A DNA stretch of 64,000 nucleotides, taken from Candidatus Wallbacteria bacterium. Its GTDB lineage: Bacteria > Muiribacteriota > UBA6191 > JACPRK01. Numbering within the stretch: the stretch's first letter is position 1; each line of letters begins with the position of its first letter. Of this stretch, positions 25,975 through 32,965 are shown one piece after another. The notes below the pieces were generated by a model. It had not been told where the DNA came from. It did not search any database and worked only from the letters and a program-made list of their open reading frames with translations. Location of the stretch: positions 1 through 64,000 of the forward strand of contig JACQZN010000037.1 in the NCBI GenBank assembly GCA_016213845.1. The letters run 5' to 3'. Made by a program: the position numbers and the translations under genes.

Positions 25975-26340
25975 TCACGCGGCCCAGAGGGCGACGGCGT
26001 CCTTCTGCATCTGCTCGATGCGCGGCATCTTCATCTTCTGGAACACCTTGAACTGCTTCTGATCGAAACAGGTGACGCGGATGTTGATGCCGGATTCGAC
26101 GTACTGGTCGAGGGCCAGGTCGGCCACGCGCGCTTCCATCAGGCTGGAGGGCTTGCGCAAGAGCACCAGGAGCTCCAGGACACCGGCTTCCCGGTACGTG
26201 GAGTTCTTCAGACCATGCAAGCTGACGGAGGAGATCTGGTTGCCGAAGGCCTCGACGAGCTTGGCGGTGAAGGTGCCGACGGCGTCGCGCTCGAAGCTGG
26301 AGAGCTGGGTCAACTCGACATTCTTGTACTCGCTGGCCAA
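25975..26340 (-). CDS. Small nucleotidyltransferase-like protein, probably inactive
   Basis: The 121-residue protein follows the layout of the minimal nucleotidyltransferase fold (helix, then IssVSLHGLKNS where a GS motif is expected, then a beta strand LELLVLL where the catalytic D-x-D should lie). Neither the Gly-Ser pair nor the paired Asp is present, so catalysis is unlikely if the fold assignment is right. The C-terminal part (INIRVTCFDQKQF) resembles the last strand of these proteins. The start is TTG 26340, preceded by AAAGGACGG; the longer frame to 26505 has no site and runs through the promoter region. The gene is short and isolated, divergent from nagA. The assignment is tentative. 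Confidence 0.55.
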   Translation of the reverse strand: MASEYKNVELTQLSSFERDAVGTFTAKLVEAFGNQISSVSLHGLKNSTYREAGVLELLVLLRKPSSLMEARVADLALDQYVESGINIRVTCFDQKQFKVFQKMKMPRIEQMQKDAVALWAA

Positions 26341-26438
26341 GGTGTCCGTCCTTTCCCGTCCCTGAAAGCTCCGCGATTCCAGATTCCTGACATTCCCTCC
26401 TGCCTGGGCCCGAAGGTCGTTCGGGTTCGGAGCCGCAA

Positions 26439-26467
26439 AGTATGACGACGCAACCCTCGACTGACAA
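26439..26467 (-). promoter_or_regulatory. Possible sigma-70-type promoter for the small minus-strand gene
   Basis: Reading the minus strand, TTGTCA (26467-26462), 17 bases and CATACT (26444-26439) form a plausible -35/-10 pair, leaving a leader of about 90 bases before the TTG start at 26340. Confidence 0.35.
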
Positions 26468-26517
26468 TCGTCTGCGGAAAAAAAGTTCGCCGACCGCTGC
26501 CGCACAGGCCGTCATGG

Positions 26518-26523
26518 TATCTT
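26518..26523 (+). promoter_or_regulatory. Extended -10 element for nagA
   Basis: TATCTT preceded by TGG (TGnTANNNT) lies seven bases before the ATG at 26531. No ribosome binding site is present, so leaderless translation is likely. Confidence 0.4.
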
Positions 26524-26530
26524 CCGCGCC

Positions 26531-27688
26531 ATGCTGGGAGCGTCGCAGGAACGCATCGCGCTTCGAGGCCGCGTGTTCGTCGAAGGGGCCGTGACGGCCG
26601 ACGCAGCGGTGGAGCTCGAGGGCCCTTCGATCCGCCGAGTGGCGGACCCGGGCGATATCGACGGCCCTTTCGAGGAGCTCGGAGAGTGCCTGCTGGCGCC
26701 CGGCTTCATCGATGTCCACACCCACGGCGCGGGCGGGGCCGACTTCGCCGACCCGCGCCCGGGAGCGGTCGCGCGCGCGGCCCGGTGCAAGCTGGCGCAT
26801 GGCACCACGGGTTTCATGGCCAGCCTCATCAGTAGCCCCTGGGTCTCGATCTCGGCCGCACTGGCGCACCTGGGCCAATTCCGTGCAACGGACCCTCTCG
26901 GCTCGGCCCTGCTGGGCGTCCACTTCGAGGGGCCGTTCCTCAACGCGGCGATGCGCGGCGCGCACCCGGCCGAGAACCTCCTGGCGCCGGCACTGGCGAT
27001 CGCCGACGAGTACCTGGAGCGTGTCCCGCGCGGCCTCTGCGCGATGTTCACGGTGGCGCCGGAGCTTCCGGACGGGCTGGCTCTGGTCGAGCACCTGGCC
27101 CGCTCGGGCGCCGTCGTGGCTCAGGGCCACTCGCGCGCCAGCTACGACCAGGCGCGGCAGGCGATGGAACGTGGGGCACGCCACGCCACGCACCTCTTCA
27201 ACGCAATGGCCCCGCTCCACCACCGCAACCCGGGAATCGCAGGCGCCTTCCTCGATGAGCCCGAGGCGACCGTCGAGCTGATCCCGGACGGGACCCACGT
27301 GCACCCGGCGCTGCTCCGGCTGGTCTCCCGGCTGAAGGGCCCGGCCGGCATCGCCGCCGTGACCGATTCCGTGCCGGTCGCGGGGCTGGCCCCAGGCACC
27401 TACGAATGGCTCGGGCGCGAGGTCGCGCTGCGGGAGGCGGGCGCCTTCCTTCCCGGCGGCACGCTCGCCGGCAGCGCGCTCGATGCGTCGGGCGCCCTCC
27501 GGGGCTTGCTCGCCGCGGGCCTCTCGCTCGCCCCCGCCCTCACGATGCTGACCGAGACCCCCGCCCGGCTGCTCGGCCTCTGGGCCGAACGCGGCAGCCT
27601 CTCGCCCGGCAAACGCGCCGACCTGGTCGTCCTGGACCCAAACCTCCGCGTCACCCGCACCTACCTCGCCGGCCAGCGCGTGGCGTAG
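26531..27688 (+). CDS. nagA: N-acetylglucosamine-6-phosphate deacetylase
   Basis: This cytoplasmic enzyme removes acetate from N-acetylglucosamine 6-phosphate, the first committed step of amino-sugar recycling and catabolism. The 385-residue length is normal. Motifs seen are DVHTHG (His63, His65), the metal ligand Glu in HFEGPF, QGHS and THLFNAMAPLHHR with the two zinc/iron histidines, and the catalytic Asp in AVTDSV. The C-terminal GSLSPGKRADLVVLD closes the composite beta domain. No nagB or sugar transporter gene accompanies it, so it stands alone here, perhaps serving peptidoglycan recycling. Confidence 0.93.
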   Translation: MLGASQERIALRGRVFVEGAVTADAAVELEGPSIRRVADPGDIDGPFEELGECLLAPGFIDVHTHGAGGADFADPRPGAVARAARCKLAHGTTGFMASLISSPWVSISAALAHLGQFRATDPLGSALLGVHFEGPFLNAAMRGAHPAENLLAPALAIADEYLERVPRGLCAMFTVAPELPDGLALVEHLARSGAVVAQGHSRASYDQARQAMERGARHATHLFNAMAPLHHRNPGIAGAFLDEPEATVELIPDGTHVHPALLRLVSRLKGPAGIAAVTDSVPVAGLAPGTYEWLGREVALREAGAFLPGGTLAGSALDASGALRGLLAAGLSLAPALTMLTETPARLLGLWAERGSLSPGKRADLVVLDPNLRVTRTYLAGQRVA

Positions 27689-27735
27689 GGAGGGCGCGCT
27701 CGCTGCCCCCACTAGCCATGGGAGCGATCCGTCAT

Positions 27736-27741
27736 TAGAGT
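27736..27741 (+). promoter_or_regulatory. -10-like TAGAGT before the glycine-rich secreted gene
   Basis: TAGAGT is followed by six bases and then GTG 27748, the same spacing seen before several other lead genes in the window. It supports the GTG over the downstream ATG at 27775. Confidence 0.35.
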
Positions 27742-27747
27742 CATGGC

Positions 27748-28728
27748 GTGCTTCGGCGAAGCCATAGGTTTGCCATGCGGCTGACGGCCTGGCTGCTGAT
27801 CGCGCTCACGGCGTTCGGCGGTTTGCCGATCGCCGCCCAGGAGCCAGGCGGCGGTCGCAAGTACCTGTCGATCGACTACCGGGAGTTCCCGACCTTCGGG
27901 GCGGCGGTCAAGAACTCGCTGGCGCCCACGGACTTTCACGCCAACACCGGCGCGGTTTTGCGCAACACGCTCGACCCGCTCAACCCGGCCCGATACGTCG
28001 CCTCGGTCGTGCTGGTGGAGGCGCAGCGGCAGTTCGCCAGCGGCCAGGGGCTCGACTTCGGGAAGATCCTCTCCGGCCTCTCGCCCGGCGGCATAGCGCT
28101 CGGCTACATCGGCGCCCAGGGCGGCGAGCTGGTCGGCGCCGGCCTGCAGTCGATCCTGGCAAACGTCGCGGGTCCCGTCGGCGGCGTCGCCGGATTCGCG
28201 CTGCGCCCCATCCTCTGGTACCTCGGCAGCACGATGGGCCAGAGCATCGGCAAGGGGCTGCACCAGGGCGAGTTCGCCCCATCCAAAGGAATGGCCACCG
28301 CGCTGCGCGAGTTCAATCCCGTGCTCGACGCCAGCCAGATGGTCGGTGACGCCGTCGGGTCGGTCATCGGCCAGGCTCTCATCCCCATCCCGCTCGTCGG
28401 CGCGATGGTCGGCGGCGCCATCGGCGGCACCATCGGCCTGCTCGCCGGCAAGGCCTTTTCCGGCTCATCCCCGGGGCAAGTCCTCGACGGTTCCGTCCGA
28501 GGCAAGCTGAACAACCTGGCCAACTCGTTCGACCCGGCGGGCGCGACGCACCCGCAGCCCGGGCCGGCGGCGCCGACATCGAAGGCGCCCCCGACCGCAG
28601 CCGACCTGCAGTCACCCCGCGCGCGCACGGCATACCAGAAGTTGCTCGACGCCCTCAAGTCGGGCGAGCAGAAGACCATCGATGCCGCCTACGGCGAGTT
28701 GCAGAAGGCCCGCGCGGGCACTCCGTAG
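27748..28728 (+). CDS. Secreted glycine-zipper-like protein of unknown function
   Basis: The 326-residue protein has a signal peptide (LTAWLLIALTAFGGLPIAAQ, about 12-31). The centre has small-residue-rich hydrophobic segments with regular glycines (GGIALGYIGAQGGELVGAGLQ; LVGAMVGGAIGGTIGLLAGKAF), as in glycine-zipper membrane-inserting proteins. The end is Pro/Ala-rich followed by a short charged helix. I do not recognise a family. The start is GTG 27748 or ATG 27775; the signal peptide works with both. An 89-residue membrane protein starts on the very next base after its stop, so the two are surely co-transcribed. Confidence 0.7.
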   Translation: MLRRSHRFAMRLTAWLLIALTAFGGLPIAAQEPGGGRKYLSIDYREFPTFGAAVKNSLAPTDFHANTGAVLRNTLDPLNPARYVASVVLVEAQRQFASGQGLDFGKILSGLSPGGIALGYIGAQGGELVGAGLQSILANVAGPVGGVAGFALRPILWYLGSTMGQSIGKGLHQGEFAPSKGMATALREFNPVLDASQMVGDAVGSVIGQALIPIPLVGAMVGGAIGGTIGLLAGKAFSGSSPGQVLDGSVRGKLNNLANSFDPAGATHPQPGPAAPTSKAPPTAADLQSPRARTAYQKLLDALKSGEQKTIDAAYGELQKARAGTP

Positions 28729-28998
28729 ATGAGCTCGCCGCTGGAGCAGGCCGGGTTCTGGCTGTGCGTGGGCGCGCTGTTCGCGGTGCAGGCGCGCGCG
28801 GCCCTGAAGGGGGGCGGCCTGCCGTTCTGGAAGACGCTCACGAGCGAGGAAGGCAATCCGATCGCGACTCAGGATCTCGCCCGGCATTTCTACGAGAAGC
28901 CGACCGGTAAGCCCTGCTACGGCCGCGCGCTTGCGTGGTCACTCTTCGCGTTCCTGGCGTTTGCCGTGGGCGTGATGCAGCTCGTACCCACGAACTGA
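28729..28998 (+). CDS. Small membrane protein
   Basis: The 89-residue protein has a hydrophobic N-terminal helix (AGFWLCVGALFAVQARAAL) and a second one at the C-terminus (ALAWSLFAFLAFAVGVMQLV), with a polar loop between them containing a FWKTLTSEEGNPIATQDLARHFYEKPTG stretch (about residues 33-60). No family is recognised. Its ATG directly follows the TAG of the glycine-rich gene, so translation is probably coupled. It converges on the RING-like gene that ends at 29035. Confidence 0.65.
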   Translation: MSSPLEQAGFWLCVGALFAVQARAALKGGGLPFWKTLTSEEGNPIATQDLARHFYEKPTGKPCYGRALAWSLFAFLAFAVGVMQLVPTN

Positions 28999-29034
28999 GA
29001 GCCGCGGAAGCTGCCGCCCCGGCGCCGTGGCTGC

Positions 29035-30696
29035 CTACCGCTTGACCACGAGCAGCATGGCCGCGACGTGGACGCCGAGCAGACAAACGGCCAGGAGCGC
29101 AATCGGCTGCCACGCGAGCGACCGGTCGAGCACGGCGTAGCCGGGGCGGCGCGGGTCGCGGTAGCAGGTCGACTTGAGGCCAGGCTGGTAGGAGGCGAGG
29201 ATCGCCTGGCGCGCCATGGCCGATTCGCCGGCCCAGCCGGAGACGTCGTAGAGCCACATCCGCCGGGTCGTGCCGGCGTCGTTCCACTCGAACGCCGGCT
29301 CCCAGGTGTGCGTGCGCGAGCCCTCGCCGAAGTTCGGCCTGGGGTAGCCCTGCCGGCCGAGGAGCTTCCAGGGGTCGATGGTCATGCAGGTCACGGGCTC
29401 GAAGCTGAAGACCGCGCGCAAGTTGGTTGCCACGATGCTTGCGTGGTGGCCCATCTCGTAGGTGCAGGCCAGGGTCGCCAGCACCGCGGCTGCTGTCAGC
29501 TGGAACTGGAGCTTGCTCACGGTGGCGCCGCGCTGCGGGGCGCGCGCGGGGGGCTCCTCCGGCGCTGCGGCCGGCGGCAGGGGCCCGCGAGCAACCCACT
29601 CGGCCGAACGGTCCCAGTCGGCGCCGCCCTCGACCGGATGGCCGACGATGGCCAGCGAGAGCCATCCGAAGATCACGAACTGGACGCCCGTGAGCAAGAC
29701 GGCCTGGAGCCAGTAGCTGCCCGGCCCCGTCAGGAGTTGCTCGTAACAGAGCCCGCCGAGCACCGAGACGAGGCAGGCCCAGAGGCCCAGACGGGAGAAC
29801 CAGCCGAAGAGGTGGTTGGCGATCCAGGAGGGTCGCGCGCGCACCCACTGGACCACGCGCGTGCCGGTGGCGTGAGCGACGCGCGCGGCCATGCGGGCGA
29901 CGGCGCGTTCCGCCCCGGTTCCCACGGCACCGCCCGGGTCGCCCAGCGCGATCTGGCGTCCGTTGCGTAGGACCAGCACCAGCCAGTGGACGCGGCGCAT
30001 GCCGATGCCCCAGGGCCAGGCGATCCCCAACCAGGCGAGCGCGCCCGTGCCGACATGATCGAAGTCCTCGAACCTGCAGACGACGCGGCTCCAGCCGTGT
30101 CCGAAAAGGGCCCGGTCCAGCCTGAGCACGCGCGAGTCGCCGTCGAAGACGTACTGATCCTCGAGCCCGATCGTCACGGCGATTCCGAGCCAGAAGGCGG
30201 TCACTGCGACCCAGAACGTCGGCTCTGCCTGCAGAGCCGGTCCGCCGCTCGGGCCGATCGCCCAGAGCGCGCTCAGGTACAGGAACCCGGCTGTCGCGGC
30301 AGCCCGGGCGACCCACTCGGCCGTGGAGAAAACGTCGATGACGACATCGCCGCGGAGCTCGATGCTGCGGGCGGGAGCCGCGGGAGGCTCGGGCTGTTGC
30401 GGCTCGGGCGGGCGCCGGCGCGCGGGCGGCTGTCGCAAGCGGGCCCGGCGGCGGCGCTTGGGCTTGGGGAGCACGGCTTCGACCACGCGCACCACGTTGT
30501 TCGGCACGAACGGCCGGTAGGGTTCGAAGCGGTCCGTGCCGCAGCCGAAGACCGCACAGGTCCCGGCGAATTGAAAGCAGTCCTTGTGGTGCGGCGTGTT
30601 GCAGCGTGCGCAGACGACCGCAAGGGCTGGCGCGAGGTCGTCGCCGCAGACGGGGCACTCGATGGCCGCGCGATCCGGCCCGGGTTCGCCGCTCAT
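29035..30696 (-). CDS. Membrane protein with RING-like zinc finger
   Basis: The 553-residue protein opens with a cross-brace zinc-finger pattern: Cys14, Cys17, Cys29, Cys32, His37, Cys40, Cys47, Cys52 (CPVCGDDL, CARCNTPHHKDCF, CAVFGC), as in prokaryotic RING-type fingers. A basic/Pro-rich linker (KPKRRRRARLRQPPARRRPPEP region) leads to about six hydrophobic helices spread over the rest of the protein, with a hydrophilic domain in the middle (RVLRLDRALFGHGWSRVVCRFED). The start is ATG 30696, overlapping the stop of the HEAT-repeat membrane protein as ATGA; the longer frame to 30777 lies inside that gene. Function is unknown; the finger may bind protein partners and not act as a ubiquitin ligase. 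Confidence 0.75.
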   Translation of the reverse strand: MSGEPGPDRAAIECPVCGDDLAPALAVVCARCNTPHHKDCFQFAGTCAVFGCGTDRFEPYRPFVPNNVVRVVEAVLPKPKRRRRARLRQPPARRRPPEPQQPEPPAAPARSIELRGDVVIDVFSTAEWVARAAATAGFLYLSALWAIGPSGGPALQAEPTFWVAVTAFWLGIAVTIGLEDQYVFDGDSRVLRLDRALFGHGWSRVVCRFEDFDHVGTGALAWLGIAWPWGIGMRRVHWLVLVLRNGRQIALGDPGGAVGTGAERAVARMAARVAHATGTRVVQWVRARPSWIANHLFGWFSRLGLWACLVSVLGGLCYEQLLTGPGSYWLQAVLLTGVQFVIFGWLSLAIVGHPVEGGADWDRSAEWVARGPLPPAAAPEEPPARAPQRGATVSKLQFQLTAAAVLATLACTYEMGHHASIVATNLRAVFSFEPVTCMTIDPWKLLGRQGYPRPNFGEGSRTHTWEPAFEWNDAGTTRRMWLYDVSGWAGESAMARQAILASYQPGLKSTCYRDPRRPGYAVLDRSLAWQPIALLAVCLLGVHVAAMLLVVKR

Positions 30697-32903
30697 TGCG
30701 TGGTCGCGGTCGTGGCCGCGGCGGCGGCCCGCGACGCCGCATCCGGCTTGCCGGCCGCCGGATCGGGCAGACGCCACTTCAGCGGTTTCAGATTGGGTGA
30801 AGGCGGCATCTGGAATAGCAAGTAGGTCCCGACGCCCAGCACGACCCCGGCGATGACACCCAGGGCGAAGCGAACCCAGATGCGCCGCTCCGGCTCGGGA
30901 AGCTGGCGCGCGGGCGGCATGTCGGCCACCTCCCGGCGCAGCTCGAGCCGCTCGATCTCCCGCATCAGCGGCTCCAGCTCGGGCGCCTTCAGCTGTCCCG
31001 TCTGCAGCAAGAGGTGCACCTCGCGCCCCAGGTCGACCAGCGACTGGCGACGCAGGCTCAGGCTGGACACCACGTCCTGCCCGCTCTCGAAGTCGCGCGA
31101 GGCCTGTCGCGCCCGCGCTGCCAGGTTCGCCAGTCCCTTCGGCACGCGGTCCTTACCGGCGCGAATCCACTGGTAGGCGGCCAGCCCCAGGCGAAAGAAG
31201 GCCTCTCGCCGCGCTTCCTCGGCCCCCGAGTGCTTCACCAGCTCGCGCGCCCGCTTCTTGACCTTCGGATCGGGGTCCCGCGTGGCCTGTTCGACTCGCG
31301 CCCGGGCATCGGCCGACGAGAAGGTCGCCAGCTTCTCGAGGGCGGCCAGGCGCGCGCGCGCCTCTCCACGATTCAATTGCTCCACCAGGTCCTCCAGCTT
31401 GTCGGCGACCCACGGCACGCCCTTGCCCCGCTCGCGCCAGGCGGCCAGGAGCTTCGCAGCCATCGGCATGCGGCTGCTCCAGCCCTCCAGCACACGCAGG
31501 ATCTTCATCTGGACCTCGGGGTTGTCGCTGGCTAGCCCGGTCTCGAAGAGCTCGAGGACCTGGTCGCCCGCGATCTCGCGCAGCGCGAAGATGGCGGCGT
31601 CCTGGAGCTCCGAGTCGCTGGAGAGCAGCATCTGCTTGAGCGTCGCGAAGGCCTTGGCCGGGTCCCGTCCGTGGATCAACCAGGCGGCGTTGCCGCGGAC
31701 GCGCTGGTTGGGGTCGGACAGCAGCGGCTCCACCAGCCGGTAGGCCTCCTCGCTCTTGATGGCGGCCAGCCCCTCGATGGCGTTGGCGCGCACGCGCGGA
31801 TCGGGATGCTGGAGGAACTCCCCGATCACCGCGGCCTCCGGTTCGCCGCCGGCCTGCCCGAGCGCCTTGACCAGCGTGGCGATCACGTGGGGGTGACTCT
31901 CCGCCACCAGCGCGTTCTTCAGCAGTCCGACCGCCCTGGCGCGCGGGAGCTCGGCGGCCTGAATGGCGCCCTGCAGCCGCGCGTTCTTGTCCGGGTCGGC
32001 GAGCTTCTCGCGGATCGCCTCGACCACATGCGCGTCGGAGTCGAGCGCCGGCACCGGCCCCAGCGCCGCTCGCGCCGCGGCCAGCGCCGCCAGGGCATGG
32101 GCGACCTTCTCGGCCATCTCACCGGTCTCCCGGCTCGCCATCCGCTCCAGCGCCAACCGCGCCTGCTCTCCTCCCAGCTCCCGGTAGAGCCAGATGGCCG
32201 TGGCGCGCATCCAGATCTCGGAACTGGCCGCCATCTGGTGGGCGCCATGGAGCGCGCGCGGCCTGTCGAACCGCGACATCGCCTTCAACGCGTTGCCTCG
32301 GATGCGATTGTCGGCGTCGTCCAGAAATGGCTCCAGGAGCGGCTTCAGACGCTCGTCGGCCAGCTCGTCGAGCGCTTCGATGGCGTTGGCTCGCACGCGC
32401 GGGTCGGGGTCGGAGACGAGCGGCGCCAACAGGTCGAACCCTTCGCGCTTGCGGAAGCGCGCCACCGCCTTTACCAGGCTTGCCCGGACCCGTACGTCGC
32501 CCTCGACGGTCAGCCGTTCCCAGAGCAGGGGCACAATTGCCGGGTCGCTCACTCCCAGCGTCGCCATCACGTTCTTCAGCCGCGTCTCGGCGTCCGGGTC
32601 GGCCAGGAGCGCGCGCCAGCTTTCCACCGAGATGGCGTCGCCTGCGGCCTGCTCCAGCGCCCGCAGCCAGACGGGATCGCGCGGCCGCTCTTCGAGGCGC
32701 GCGAGCTTGTCGACGGCACGGCGTGCGAAGAACCTCACTGCCGGCGACGGATCGGCAGTCGCCTTCCTCAGCTCGCCGATGAAGGTCGGGTCGGCCAGCT
32801 CCGTCATTGCGAGGACCGCCTCCTTGCGCGCTTCCTCGTCCGGGCTACCTAACTCGAGCGCCAGCTTCTCTCTATCCATGGAGTCCGCCGCAGCCGCCGC
32901 CAT
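30693..32903 (-). CDS. HEAT-repeat protein with C-terminal membrane anchor
   Basis: This 736-residue protein consists mostly of HEAT/PBS-lyase-type repeats (about 14-16, residues 5-560) with the recurring pattern LLSDPDPRVRANAIEALDEL. A helical, non-HEAT part (about 560-670) follows, then a single membrane helix (WVRFALGVIAGVVLGVGTYLLF, about 675-697) and a short Ala-rich tail. It should present a long protein-binding solenoid on one side of the membrane. The start is ATG 32903, six bases after a perfect TATAAT, or ATG 32879 (MDREKL). The long upstream part of the open frame to 33491 is antisense to the nuclease gene. It is coupled by ATGA to the RING-like membrane protein, so the two probably act together. 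Confidence 0.8.
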   Translation of the reverse strand: MAAAAADSMDREKLALELGSPDEEARKEAVLAMTELADPTFIGELRKATADPSPAVRFFARRAVDKLARLEERPRDPVWLRALEQAAGDAISVESWRALLADPDAETRLKNVMATLGVSDPAIVPLLWERLTVEGDVRVRASLVKAVARFRKREGFDLLAPLVSDPDPRVRANAIEALDELADERLKPLLEPFLDDADNRIRGNALKAMSRFDRPRALHGAHQMAASSEIWMRATAIWLYRELGGEQARLALERMASRETGEMAEKVAHALAALAAARAALGPVPALDSDAHVVEAIREKLADPDKNARLQGAIQAAELPRARAVGLLKNALVAESHPHVIATLVKALGQAGGEPEAAVIGEFLQHPDPRVRANAIEGLAAIKSEEAYRLVEPLLSDPNQRVRGNAAWLIHGRDPAKAFATLKQMLLSSDSELQDAAIFALREIAGDQVLELFETGLASDNPEVQMKILRVLEGWSSRMPMAAKLLAAWRERGKGVPWVADKLEDLVEQLNRGEARARLAALEKLATFSSADARARVEQATRDPDPKVKKRARELVKHSGAEEARREAFFRLGLAAYQWIRAGKDRVPKGLANLAARARQASRDFESGQDVVSSLSLRRQSLVDLGREVHLLLQTGQLKAPELEPLMREIERLELRREVADMPPARQLPEPERRIWVRFALGVIAGVVLGVGTYLLFQMPPSPNLKPLKWRLPDPAAGKPDAASRAAAAATTATTQ

Positions 32904-32909
32904 AGGCCG

Positions 32910-32915
32910 ATTATA
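32910..32915 (-). promoter_or_regulatory. Consensus -10 TATAAT for the HEAT/RING unit
   Basis: On the minus strand TATAAT (32915-32910) lies six bases before ATG 32903. There is no recognisable -35 and no ribosome binding site. A TATGCT on the plus strand at 32933-32938 could serve the divergent nuclease gene. Confidence 0.5.
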
Positions 32916-32965
32916 GCGCCGGAACCTCGTGGTATGCTCCCGCCGGCGCGGCAGGCGCGGGCGAG

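Noticed and set aside
28838..30742. 634-codon minus-strand frame overlapping the RING-like gene
   Set aside because: It is another frame of the same strand; its translation is Arg/Gly/Pro-rich, while the 29035-30696 frame has a zinc finger and membrane helices.
31671..32852. 393-codon plus-strand frame inside the HEAT gene
   Set aside because: A His/Arg/Gly-rich mirror of the HEAT repeats; the repeat periodicity belongs to the minus strand.
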